Shown here: one piece after another, positions 17,508 through 25,142 of the stretch
How the letters are laid out: each line of letters begins with the position of its first letter
How positions within the stretch are numbered: position 1 is the stretch's first letter
Source: an uncultured Ruminococcus sp.
Lineage (GTDB): Bacteria; Bacillota; Clostridia; Oscillospirales; Acutalibacteraceae
NCBI GenBank assembly: GCA_904393835.1
Contig: CAJFNC010000012.1
Span: 45,557 to 109,556, forward strand
Length of the DNA: 64,000 nucleotides
Direction of reading: 5' to 3'
The notes under the pieces: generated by a model
The model's input: only the letters and a program-made list of their open reading frames with translations
The model's database searches: none
What the model was told of the DNA's origin: nothing
Translations under genes and position numbers: made by a program

Positions 17508-17545
17508 AAAAAAACGCCCTCCAAAACGGAGGGCGAAAAAATATT
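17508..17545 (-). terminator. Terminator of the X25/cohesin-like surface protein gene
   Basis: On the minus strand an 8-bp CGCCCTCC/GGAGGGCG stem with a T-rich run on its 3' side, about 40 bases after the stop codon at 17574. Confidence 0.88.
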
Positions 17546-17573
17546 TTTTTAGAATAATTAAACCTTAATTTAA

Positions 17574-19193
17574 TTATTTAGCTCTTTTACGTGTGAAGTA
17601 CATTACACCGCTTGCTGATACAAGTACCAAGAGGATTATTGCAGCCATAGAAGCATTACCGGTCTGTACTGTACCGCCTGATGTTGTACCACCGCTAACA
17701 GAAGAACCACCTGTTGGTGTGTCAGATGTGCTGCCGCCACCAATACCTGAAGTTGCGTCTGTTGATGTTGTAGGAGCTGTTGTTTCATCAGATGCACCTG
17801 TTGTTGTCGGCTGAGTTGTTTCTGCCGTAACATCTGTTGAAGGCTCTGTTGCGCCGGTTGAAGGTTCTGTTGTACCTGAAGGCTCCGTTGTGCCTGTTGT
17901 AGGCTCAGTATCGCCTGTTGAAGGCTGCTCAACAGTAGTCTGTGTGATAACAGTGTTTACAGTGTACTGAGAAGCAATTTCCATAACTTCGCCGTTAACT
18001 ACGAGAGCCTCTTCCTGTGCCTCGTCAGTCATACCGTTATCGCCGAGAGCAGAAAGTGTAAGGTCTGTTACAGTAAGGTCAACGTTTGTTGTACCAACCT
18101 TGTTAAGTACCTTGAATGTAGCTGTTACAAACTCATTGTCTGATGCAGAGAGGTCATAAAGACCGAGGTTAGTGCAGCTGCCTGTTAATTTACCTGCTTC
18201 TGCCGCATATTCTGCACCCTGTGCAGCATAAGGCATAACATTGTTATCTACAAGCTCAAGGTATGCGGGATCATAAGAAAGTGTCCACTGTGTATCAAGG
18301 AGCTTCTTGTCTGTGTCGAGCATGAATACTACAGAAACATAATCCTCACCTGTCTTTGAGTTATCCCAAACATATGACTGTGCCGGGAAGAGGTTAGAAG
18401 ATGCTGTTACTGTAAATGCAGGTTCGGTAGGCTCTGATGTAGTCGGAGTTGTAGGAGCAACGTAGCTTGATTCAGTAATTGTTGTTTTTGTTTCAACATT
18501 GTACTGAGCAACGTTGTCTTCATCTACAACGCTGTGGTTTACAAATAAAGTGTCAGGATCAGAAAGGTTACCTGTGCTTCCTGACAATACTTCCATTTCA
18601 AGGTCCACAGTTGTATCAACTGCACCGGCATCCAAAGCACCGTCTTTTACCTTGAAGTTGAGCTGTACAAATACTGACTCAGTTGTGAAATCATACAATG
18701 ACAAGTTAGAAGCGTTAAACTTGAACTGATCTGCGAGATCGTAGTTGTAAACAACGCTGCCAATGGGAACTTCACCTACACCGGGTACATCTGCTACGAA
18801 TTTCGGGAATGCCTGTGAAGCAGGGTTGTCACTCTCTGAAAGTGTCAATACATCTGAATCATAGTGAACTGTGTACTGAGTGTTGATAAACTTCATATCT
18901 GATTTCAACAAATATGTTACAGTAATTGTATCTGTATCAGCATTGTATTCGCCCTTTGTTTCGGGGAAGAAGTTAGATGTTGCTGTTACAGTAAGAGGAG
19001 CCTCTGCAGGTACTGTAGGATCCGTCGGATCTGTAGGATCAAGAGGAGTTTCCTTCTCTTCAACAGTAATTGTCATCTTTGCGCCGCTCTTTGTAGCGTA
19101 GTCAAAGTTTCTGAGGTCAAGTGTAAGTGTTACGTCAGCGAGTTCATAAGGTACATCAACTACAATGTTTGAACCATTGTATGTTGCATCCAT
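17574..19193 (-). CDS. Surface protein fragment 3: two cohesin-like modules, Thr-rich stalk and sorting signal
   Basis: 539 codons; the C-terminal third of a gene split by frameshifts. It begins inside the tail of an X25-like module (MDATYNGSN) with no ribosome site, so it is not an independent gene. Two beta-sandwich modules follow, starting LTVTATSNFFP (about residue 75) and FTVTASSNLFP (about 270), with cohesin-like strand patterns. Then comes a long Thr/Pro/Glu/Ser linker (TEPSTGATEPS style, about 430-500) and a wall anchor: QTGN, a hydrophobic segment and the RKRAK tail. The sorting motif lacks the Leu-Pro of LPxTG. It is presumably the cell-bound end of the scaffold. Confidence 0.75.
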   Translation of the reverse strand: MDATYNGSNIVVDVPYELADVTLTLDLRNFDYATKSGAKMTITVEEKETPLDPTDPTDPTVPAEAPLTVTATSNFFPETKGEYNADTDTITVTYLLKSDMKFINTQYTVHYDSDVLTLSESDNPASQAFPKFVADVPGVGEVPIGSVVYNYDLADQFKFNASNLSLYDFTTESVFVQLNFKVKDGALDAGAVDTTVDLEMEVLSGSTGNLSDPDTLFVNHSVVDEDNVAQYNVETKTTITESSYVAPTTPTTSEPTEPAFTVTASSNLFPAQSYVWDNSKTGEDYVSVVFMLDTDKKLLDTQWTLSYDPAYLELVDNNVMPYAAQGAEYAAEAGKLTGSCTNLGLYDLSASDNEFVTATFKVLNKVGTTNVDLTVTDLTLSALGDNGMTDEAQEEALVVNGEVMEIASQYTVNTVITQTTVEQPSTGDTEPTTGTTEPSGTTEPSTGATEPSTDVTAETTQPTTTGASDETTAPTTSTDATSGIGGGSTSDTPTGGSSVSGGTTSGGTVQTGNASMAAIILLVLVSASGVMYFTRKRAK

Positions 19194-19207
19194 TTCTACG
19201 CCGGATA

Positions 19208-20626
19208 CTACTGTCTGACCTTGCCGCCGTTTGCTGCAAACTTAACTTCGTAGTTAGCAAACATTTCTATGTCTTCATATGTGATTGTGTAGAGACCGTC
19301 AGCAACTTCTTCCATCATATTGCTGTCGTCTGCGGGATCCCAGTTTACACCGTTGAGCCAGTTACCGTCGCCGTTACCAACTGCGATAACTTTTTCAACA
19401 TCAAGATCTGTTACCATTTCAACGCCGTCGCCTGAAACTGTTACAAATTTTGTTGCGGGATCAAATGTTACTGTTACATCACATTCAGCTGTTACATTAA
19501 ATGTAACGTTGATTTCGCCGCCGTCCTGACCGTACCAGTTCTGTGTACCGTCGGCAAGGTTCTCTACAACTTTAAGCTGAAGTGATTCTGCGGGAGCTAC
19601 TGCTTTAAATACCTTTGTATATGTACCGTCAGCGTTCTCTGTCATTACATTATCGGGTGATGTTTGTGGGTTACCGTCCCATTCTGTTCCGCAAAGAACG
19701 GGCATACCTGCTACTACATATGTAGCATCACCTACGGGTTCGGAAGGAACTGTAGGATCTGTAGCTTCTGTAGGAGCTGTTGTCTCTGTAGCCTCTGTTG
19801 CAGAAGTTGTAGGAGCAACGTAGCTTGATTCAGTAATTGCTGTTTTTGTTGTAACATTGTACTGAGCTACGTTATCTTCGTTAACAACGCTGTTGTCTAC
19901 AAACGGAACATCTGTCTCGGAAAGTTCACCTGTGCTTCCTGACAATACTTCCATTTCAAGATTTACAGTTGTATCAACTGCACCTGCATCCAAAGCACCG
20001 TCTTTTACCTTGAAGTTGAGCTGTACAAATGCTGCCTCAGTTGTAAAATCATACAATGACAAATTTGAAGCATTGAATTTGAATTCATCTACGAGGTCGT
20101 AGTTGTAAACAACACTACCAACAGGAATTTCACCTACACCCGGTACATCTACTACGAATCTCGGGAATGCCTGTGAAGCAGGGTTGTCACTTTCCGAAAG
20201 TGTCAATACATCTGAATCATAGTAAACTGTGTACTGTGTGTTGATAAACTTCATATCTGATTTCAACATGTATGTTACAGTTACTGTATCTGTATCAGCA
20301 TTGTATTCGCCCTTTGCTTCGGGGAAGAAGTTAGATGTTGCTGTTACAGTAAGAGGAGCCTGAGCAGATTCTGTAGGCTTTGTTGTAGCTTCGGGAGCTG
20401 TTGTTGCGGGAACAGTTGTTTCCTGAGGCTCTGTTGTAACCTCCGGAGCTGATGTTTCGGGAACAGTTGTTCCGGGCTCATCCTGCGCATCAACTACGGT
20501 AATTGTCATCTTTGCGCCGCTCTTTGTAGCGTAGTCAAAGTTTGAAAGATCAAGTTTAAGTGTTACGTCAGCGAGTTCATAAGGTACATCAACTACAATG
20601 TTTGAACCATTGTATGTTGCATCCAT
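19208..20626 (-). CDS. Surface protein fragment 2: cohesin-like module plus X25-like module
   Basis: 472 codons; the middle third of the split gene, in a different frame from both neighbours and without a ribosome site. It starts in the tail of the first X25-like module, passes a Thr/Pro/Glu linker (about 60-85), a cohesin-like beta-sandwich (about 88-270), a second linker, and a second X25-like module (about 300-470) with AGMPVLCGTEWDGNPQTSP and NWYGQDGGEINVTF. It stops early as ANGGKVRQ because 25 bases present in the first copy of this module are missing here (junction at 19222/19223). Without that deletion the frame would run into fragment 3. Confidence 0.75.
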   Translation of the reverse strand: MDATYNGSNIVVDVPYELADVTLKLDLSNFDYATKSGAKMTITVVDAQDEPGTTVPETSAPEVTTEPQETTVPATTAPEATTKPTESAQAPLTVTATSNFFPEAKGEYNADTDTVTVTYMLKSDMKFINTQYTVYYDSDVLTLSESDNPASQAFPRFVVDVPGVGEIPVGSVVYNYDLVDEFKFNASNLSLYDFTTEAAFVQLNFKVKDGALDAGAVDTTVNLEMEVLSGSTGELSETDVPFVDNSVVNEDNVAQYNVTTKTAITESSYVAPTTSATEATETTAPTEATDPTVPSEPVGDATYVVAGMPVLCGTEWDGNPQTSPDNVMTENADGTYTKVFKAVAPAESLQLKVVENLADGTQNWYGQDGGEINVTFNVTAECDVTVTFDPATKFVTVSGDGVEMVTDLDVEKVIAVGNGDGNWLNGVNWDPADDSNMMEEVADGLYTITYEDIEMFANYEVKFAANGGKVRQ

Positions 20627-21302
20627 TTCTACGCCGGATACTACTGTCTGACCTTCCGGATACTACTGTCTGACCTTCTCCTATACCCCAGCTGTCAGCC
20701 CAGCCGCCGTTTGCTGCAAACTTAACTTCGTAGTTAGAAAACATTTCTATGTCTGTGTAAGTGATTGAGTAAACGTCGGGTGCAATTTCTTCCATCTTGT
20801 TGCTGTCGTCAGCAGGATCCCAGTTAGCACCGTTGAGCCAGTTGCCGTCACCGTTACCTACTGCGATAACTTTTTCAACATCAAGAGATGTTACCATTTC
20901 AACACCGTCACCTGATACTGTTACGTAGTTAGTTGTCGGGTCAAATGTTACCGTTACATCACATGTATCTGTTACATTAAATGTAACGTTGATTTCGCCG
21001 CCGTCCTGACCATACCAGATCTGGCTGCCGTCAGCTGTGTTTTCAACAACTTTAACCTGGAGTGATTCTGCGGGAGCTACGTCTGTGAATACCTTTTCAA
21101 AGGTACCGTCACCTGTTGCTGTCATTACATTGTCGGGTGATGTTGCAGGATTGCCGTCCCATTCTGTTCCGCAAAGAGCAGGCATACCCGCTACAACAAA
21201 TGTCGAGTTAGTATCTGCAGCTGATACGCTGAAGATTGTAACTGACAATGATGTAACAATGAGCATCAATGACAACAAAAGGCTTGTTGCTTTTTTGAAC
21301 AT
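20589..21302 (-). CDS. Surface protein fragment 1: signal peptide and X25-like starch-binding module
   Basis: The true start of the split gene: ATG at 21302 with AAGGAGGA upstream (the ORF-track start is 15 codons early). A Sec signal peptide (MFKKATSLLLSLMLIVTSLS, cleavage near SVSAADT) precedes an X25-like module similar to the starch-binding X25 units of Gram-positive pullulanases and R. bromii surface proteins, with two subrepeats (AGMPALCGTEWDGNP and VIAVGNGDGNWLNGANWDP). The native frame is lost at about 20655 by a 22-bp tandem duplication; the last 20 or so residues (GRSDSSIRRRNG) are out of frame. It has a strong promoter at 21346-21375. Confidence 0.8.
   Translation of the reverse strand: MFKKATSLLLSLMLIVTSLSVTIFSVSAADTNSTFVVAGMPALCGTEWDGNPATSPDNVMTATGDGTFEKVFTDVAPAESLQVKVVENTADGSQIWYGQDGGEINVTFNVTDTCDVTVTFDPTTNYVTVSGDGVEMVTSLDVEKVIAVGNGDGNWLNGANWDPADDSNKMEEIAPDVYSITYTDIEMFSNYEVKFAANGGWADSWGIGEGQTVVSGRSDSSIRRRNGCNIQWFKHCS
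20634..20677. repeat. 22-bp tandem duplication causing a frameshift
   Basis: Two exact adjacent copies of a 22-base unit (starting CCGGATACTACTG on the plus strand). The same sequence occurs once at the equivalent site of the second module (19201-19222). Removing one copy restores an open frame reading GQTVVSGVEMDATYNG. Confidence 0.95.
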
Positions 21303-21345
21303 TTCTTTTTCCTCCTTGTAAAATAATGCTTCTATAAGCAGTATC

Positions 21346-21375
21346 ATTATATAACAAGCTTGTGTTAAAAGTCAA
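21346..21375 (-). promoter_or_regulatory. Promoter of the surface protein gene with an internal palindrome
   Basis: TTGACT and TATAAT on the minus strand with an 18-base spacer, 44 bases upstream of the start. The spacer holds the palindrome ACAAGCTTGT (21354-21363), a possible operator. Confidence 0.6.
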
Positions 21376-21450
21376 TAAAAAAACCTGACAAAAGACCGGA
21401 AATCGAGCAAAATGTTGTTTTTTCGTTGACTTGCACAAACATTGTCGACG

Positions 21451-22464
21451 TTATTTGTAACCATTTACATTATGCGATTGCCAATTCCAGGAATCTCGGC
21501 ACATATCCTCAAGATTTTTCTCAGCTTTCCAGCCGAGGATTTTTTCCGCCTTTGTCGCATCAGCAAAGCATTCGGCAATGTCGCCTGCTCTCCTGGGTTT
21601 AATTACATACGGAATTTCGATATTATTAACCTTGCTGAACGCCTTTACAATGTCCAAAACACTGTATCCTACGCCTGTTCCAAGATTAAAAATTTCCGTT
21701 CCCTTGTGCTCCGCCGAATATTCAATTGCCTTTACATGCCCCTTTGCAAGATCAACAACATGAATGTAGTCGCGAACACCTGTGCCGTCGTTAGTGGGAT
21801 AATCGTTGCCGAAAACACCGAGCTCTTTGAGCCTGCCTGCCGCTACCTGAGTGATGTATGGCATAAGGTTATTTGGAATACCGTTGGGATCTTCGCCGAT
21901 TCTTCCGCTTTCATGAGCGCCGATTGGATTAAAATATCTGAGAATTACTATCGACAAATCGGAGTCAGCCTTTGCAGTATCTGTAAGAATCTGCTCCATC
22001 ATCAGCTTTGTCCAGCCGTAGGGATTTGTCGGTGAGCCTGTAGGCATTGTTTCTACAAGCGGAACAGATATAGGAGTTCCGTAAACTGTTGCCGATGAGC
22101 TGAAAATAAAATTCTTCACACCGTATTTTTTCATTGTTTCAAGCAACGTAAGTGTTGTATCAATGTTGTTGCGGTAGTACTCGACAGGCTTTTCACAGCT
22201 TTCACCCACTGCCTTTAAACCCGCAAAGTGTATTACTGCATCAATTTTATTTTCATTGAAAATTTTATCAACTGCCTCTTTGTCGCAAACATCTGCTTCG
22301 TAGAGCGGAATCTTTTTACCTGTAATTTCCTCAACTCTTGCCACAGCTTCGGGACAACTGTTAGAAAAATTGTCGGCAATAATTACATCGTGACCTGCGT
22401 TTACAAGTTCAACGCAGGTATGGGTGCCTATGTAACCCGCACCTCCTGCAAGTAAAACATTCAT
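21451..22464 (-). CDS. galE: UDP-glucose 4-epimerase
   Basis: 337 aa, full length. NAD-binding GGAGYIGTHTCVEL at the N-terminus, SSSATVYG with the catalytic Ser/Thr, and YGWTK (Tyr-x-x-x-Lys) are all present. It interconverts UDP-glucose and UDP-galactose (Leloir pathway, envelope sugars). GAAAGGAAA lies upstream of the ATG. It is 31 bases after the cyclophilin gene and probably in one transcript with it. Confidence 0.96.
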   Translation of the reverse strand: MNVLLAGGAGYIGTHTCVELVNAGHDVIIADNFSNSCPEAVARVEEITGKKIPLYEADVCDKEAVDKIFNENKIDAVIHFAGLKAVGESCEKPVEYYRNNIDTTLTLLETMKKYGVKNFIFSSSATVYGTPISVPLVETMPTGSPTNPYGWTKLMMEQILTDTAKADSDLSIVILRYFNPIGAHESGRIGEDPNGIPNNLMPYITQVAAGRLKELGVFGNDYPTNDGTGVRDYIHVVDLAKGHVKAIEYSAEHKGTEIFNLGTGVGYSVLDIVKAFSKVNNIEIPYVIKPRRAGDIAECFADATKAEKILGWKAEKNLEDMCRDSWNWQSHNVNGYK

Positions 22465-22495
22465 TGAAATTTTCCTTTCTTATATACGTATGTAA

Positions 22496-23014
22496 TTAAC
22501 ACTTTTCGGGTTCGGGAAATTCTTCACCGAAAGTGTCAACGGTTACTTTTTTCATCACCTGAGCGTCAAGAGGCTTGTCGGCAAAATCCGTGTCGCACTC
22601 TGCAATTTCATTTACAACGTCCATACCCTCAATAACTTTACCGAAAGCAGCATACTGACCGTCAAGGTGGGGCGCCGCCTTGTGCATAATAAAGAACTGC
22701 GAACCTGCCGAGTCTGGCATCATCGAACGAGCCATTGAAAGAACGCCTTCGGTGTGCTTGAGTTGATTGTCAAAGCCGTTGGCTGCAAATTCACCTTTGA
22801 TTGAATATCCGGGGTTGCCGCAGCCTGTACCGTCGGGACAGCCGCCCTGAATCATAAAACCGTAAATTACACGGTGAAATGTAAGTCCGTCATAAAACCC
22901 CTTTTTTACCAAACTTATAAAGTTATTTACCGTATTGGGAGCAATCTCAGGGTAAAGCTCCGCCTTGATTACTTTTCCGTTATCCATTTCAATTGTTACA
23001 ATAGGATTTGCCAT
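22496..23014 (-). CDS. Peptidyl-prolyl cis-trans isomerase, cyclophilin type
   Basis: 172 aa with no signal peptide, hence cytosolic. Cyclophilin motifs are intact: FHRVIYGFMIQGGCPDGTGCGNPGY (catalytic Arg and GGCPDGTG), MARSMMPDSAGSQFFIM, and the QYAAFGKVIEGMDVV region. It catalyses proline isomerisation during folding. Start at ATG 23014; the ribosome site AAAGGAATG is rather distant. About 235 bases upstream of it (to tsaD) contain no recognisable gene or terminator. Confidence 0.94.
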   Translation of the reverse strand: MANPIVTIEMDNGKVIKAELYPEIAPNTVNNFISLVKKGFYDGLTFHRVIYGFMIQGGCPDGTGCGNPGYSIKGEFAANGFDNQLKHTEGVLSMARSMMPDSAGSQFFIMHKAAPHLDGQYAAFGKVIEGMDVVNEIAECDTDFADKPLDAQVMKKVTVDTFGEEFPEPEKC

Positions 23015-23250
23015 TAATTATATTCATTCCTTTCGGCCTTGCTTATCTTAATATTAAAATATTTTTATAATTTTTTCAAGTATTTTTTAGCAAAAAAGAT
23101 AAAATTACCGAAAAAATGTTACTTAAAACTATATATAGTATAAACAAAGCAAGTCATACATATATTGGGTATTTCACATTTAACAGACTTTAATAATAAA
23201 TACGCTCTTCCTGAGAAGAAATATATAATCACTCTGATTAATAAGATCAT

Positions 23251-24258
23251 TTACTTTTCAATAGACATTGTAGCGTACGCGTTCAAGTCTGTGCCAGCAA
23301 TATTGCCGCTTAAATATTCATAATATCCCTGAGAGCCTACCATTGCCGCATTGTCGCCGCAAAGAAATTTTTCAGGCATATAAAATTCATATCCGCGCTT
23401 TTTGCACTCATCCTGCAAGGTGCTGCGCAAAAGCGAGTTTGCCGACACACCGCCGGCAATGACAAGCTTCTTTGCGTTTAAATCCTCGGCTGCCTTTAAG
23501 AAATTAGTCGTAAGGCAGTCAACAACGGCATATCTGTATGAGGCGCACACATCAGCTTTATTAAGTTCAATCCCCTTTTGCTCTGCATTGTGCAAAAGGT
23601 TGATTACCGCTGTTTTAAGACCCGAAAAGCTGAAATCATAAGGGGCGTCGTGCACCGTAGGTCTGGGAAGCTTAAAGGCAAGCGGGTCGCCGTTTTGAGC
23701 AACCTTATCAAGCTCAATTCCTCCTGGATAAGGCATTCCCATTGTTCTTGCCGCCTTATCAAAGGCTTCGCCAGCGGCGTCGTCACGTGTTTTGCCGATA
23801 ATCTTCATTTTTGTATAATCTTCAACCATCACTATGTGACTGTGACCTCCCGAAACTACCAAACACAAAAACGGCGGCTTTAATTCGGGATTTGAAATGT
23901 AGTTTGATGCTATGTGCGAGCGCAGGTGATGTACAGGCACAAGCGGAAGCCCCGTCGCATAAGACAGACCTTTTGCGAAATTCACACCGACCAGCAGCGC
24001 ACCGATAAGTCCGGGAGCGTAAGTTACGGCAATTGCTGTGATATCGTTTAATGTGACATTTGCCTCCTCAAGCGACTGAGAAACCACCTTTGAAATCACC
24101 TCGGCGTGACGGCGTGAAGCAATTTCGGGCACTACGCCGCCGTAAAGCCGATGCTCGGCAACCTGCGACGCAACGACCGACGACAGCACCTTTCTGCCGT
24201 CTTCGACAACCGCCGCGGCTGTTTCGTCACACGAAGATTCTATTGCAAGTATTTTCAT
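23251..24258 (-). CDS. tsaD: tRNA N6-threonylcarbamoyladenosine synthase subunit TsaD
   Basis: 335 aa ASKHA-fold enzyme that transfers the threonylcarbamoyl group to A37 of ANN-decoding tRNAs, working with TsaB, TsaE and TsaC. The metal-binding HHLRSH, the N-terminal phosphate loop AIESSCDETAAAVV and SGGHSHIV are intact. Good ribosome site GAAAGGAT. It is last in the alr-polA-phosphatase-rimI-tsaD run, 22 bases after rimI. tsaB and tsaE are not in this window. Confidence 0.96.
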   Translation of the reverse strand: MKILAIESSCDETAAAVVEDGRKVLSSVVASQVAEHRLYGGVVPEIASRRHAEVISKVVSQSLEEANVTLNDITAIAVTYAPGLIGALLVGVNFAKGLSYATGLPLVPVHHLRSHIASNYISNPELKPPFLCLVVSGGHSHIVMVEDYTKMKIIGKTRDDAAGEAFDKAARTMGMPYPGGIELDKVAQNGDPLAFKLPRPTVHDAPYDFSFSGLKTAVINLLHNAEQKGIELNKADVCASYRYAVVDCLTTNFLKAAEDLNAKKLVIAGGVSANSLLRSTLQDECKKRGYEFYMPEKFLCGDNAAMVGSQGYYEYLSGNIAGTDLNAYATMSIEK

Positions 24259-24280
24259 ATGTATATCCTTTCGTCAGCTG

Positions 24281-24715
24281 TTAAAAATATTTTGTCATAA
24301 TGACGGCGTCCTCTTTTGGAAGCGAATAGTAGTCCTTTCGCAATCCCGCCTTAATAAAGCCGAATTTTGAATAAAGTGAGCGCGCGTTTTCGTTGCTCTG
24401 CCTTACCTCAAGGGTTAAAAAGCAAAAATTATTCTTTTTGGCATATACTACAAGCTCGTTTATAAGTGCCGTCGCAACACCATTGTGTCTGTATTTTTCA
24501 TCAACCGCCACATTATATATATAGCCCTCGTCAATGACAAAGTTCATTCCGATATAACCTATTACTCTGTCGTTCTCGCAGGCAACCAGAAAAAGCGAAT
24601 TTTCGTTGTTAAGTTCCGCTTCAATGCTCTCTCTCGACCACGGGTGTACAAAACACTGTTGCTCTATTTCGCACACCCTGTCAAGATGCGAAACCGTCAT
24701 TTTACTTATTTTCAT
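24281..24715 (-). CDS. rimI: Ribosomal-protein-alanine N-acetyltransferase RimI-like (GNAT)
   Basis: 144 aa GNAT. N-terminal MTVSHLDRVCEIEQQCF, the acetyl-CoA loop VDEKYRHNGVATALI and C-terminal ENARSLYSKFGFIKAGLRKDYY match RimI, which acetylates the N-terminus of ribosomal protein S18. ATG 24715 is preferred because residues before MTVS are usual in the family; AAGGA is close to it, and ATG 24700 is the alternative. It overlaps the phosphatase gene by 14 bases. Adjacency to tsaD is common in Firmicutes and supports the name. Confidence 0.9.
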   Translation of the reverse strand: MKISKMTVSHLDRVCEIEQQCFVHPWSRESIEAELNNENSLFLVACENDRVIGYIGMNFVIDEGYIYNVAVDEKYRHNGVATALINELVVYAKKNNFCFLTLEVRQSNENARSLYSKFGFIKAGLRKDYYSLPKEDAVIMTKYF

Positions 24716-25142
24716 ATTCCTTGATAATTTCCTCAACCGATTTTAAAATTTCGTCGCGGCATTTTCTGTAAACCTCAATATTGCCGCCGTAGGGGTCGCT
24801 GACGTTGAGAACAACAATTTTTGAAACGGGAATCAGGAAAAATTCCGACAGCATATTTGCGTGCGACTGCGACATACAGTAAAACTTTTCGTACTTTTCA
24901 AGATCAATATCGTTTATTGCCGTTGAGGTATGCCCGGACAAATCAACGCCGATTTCCATACAGGCAATTTTTGAATTGTCTGACACATCCATTCCCGTAA
25001 CTGTAGCAATGCCGAAGCTCTCGGCAGTAACGTCAATCTTTTTTTCAACGGCAAGCTTGTTAAAAATCCCCTCTGCCATAGGGCTTCTGCACGTATTGCC
25101 CGTACAGACAAACGCTATATATCTGTTATCCTTTTGCATCAT
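24702..25142 (-). CDS. Low-molecular-weight protein-tyrosine-phosphatase family (arginine/tyrosine phosphatase)
   Basis: 146 aa. The P-loop FVCTGNTCRSPMAEG (C-x5-R-S) is at the N-terminus, and the general-acid Asp is in VSDPYGG near the C-terminus. The Thr in the loop (CTGNTCRS) is the residue linked to arginine-phosphatase activity in YwlE-type members, so phospho-Arg is a possible substrate. The start at ATG 25142 (or 25139) lies inside the end of polA, with GGAAAG upstream, so it overlaps polA by 17 bases and is translationally coupled. Confidence 0.87.
   Translation of the reverse strand: MMQKDNRYIAFVCTGNTCRSPMAEGIFNKLAVEKKIDVTAESFGIATVTGMDVSDNSKIACMEIGVDLSGHTSTAINDIDLEKYEKFYCMSQSHANMLSEFFLIPVSKIVVLNVSDPYGGNIEVYRKCRDEILKSVEEIIKEYENK

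Noticed and set aside
17593-17932. Low-complexity ORFs (Gln-rich or Pro-rich) over the Thr-rich stalk
   Set aside because: Other-frame readings of the repetitive linker of the surface protein.
17700-17935. Short repeats suggesting a CRISPR or minisatellite array
   Set aside because: They are in-frame Thr/Glu/Pro/Ser linker codons without constant repeat-spacer spacing.
21442-22035. 197-aa plus-strand ORF
   Set aside because: Shadow of galE on the opposite strand; composition is typical of antisense frames.
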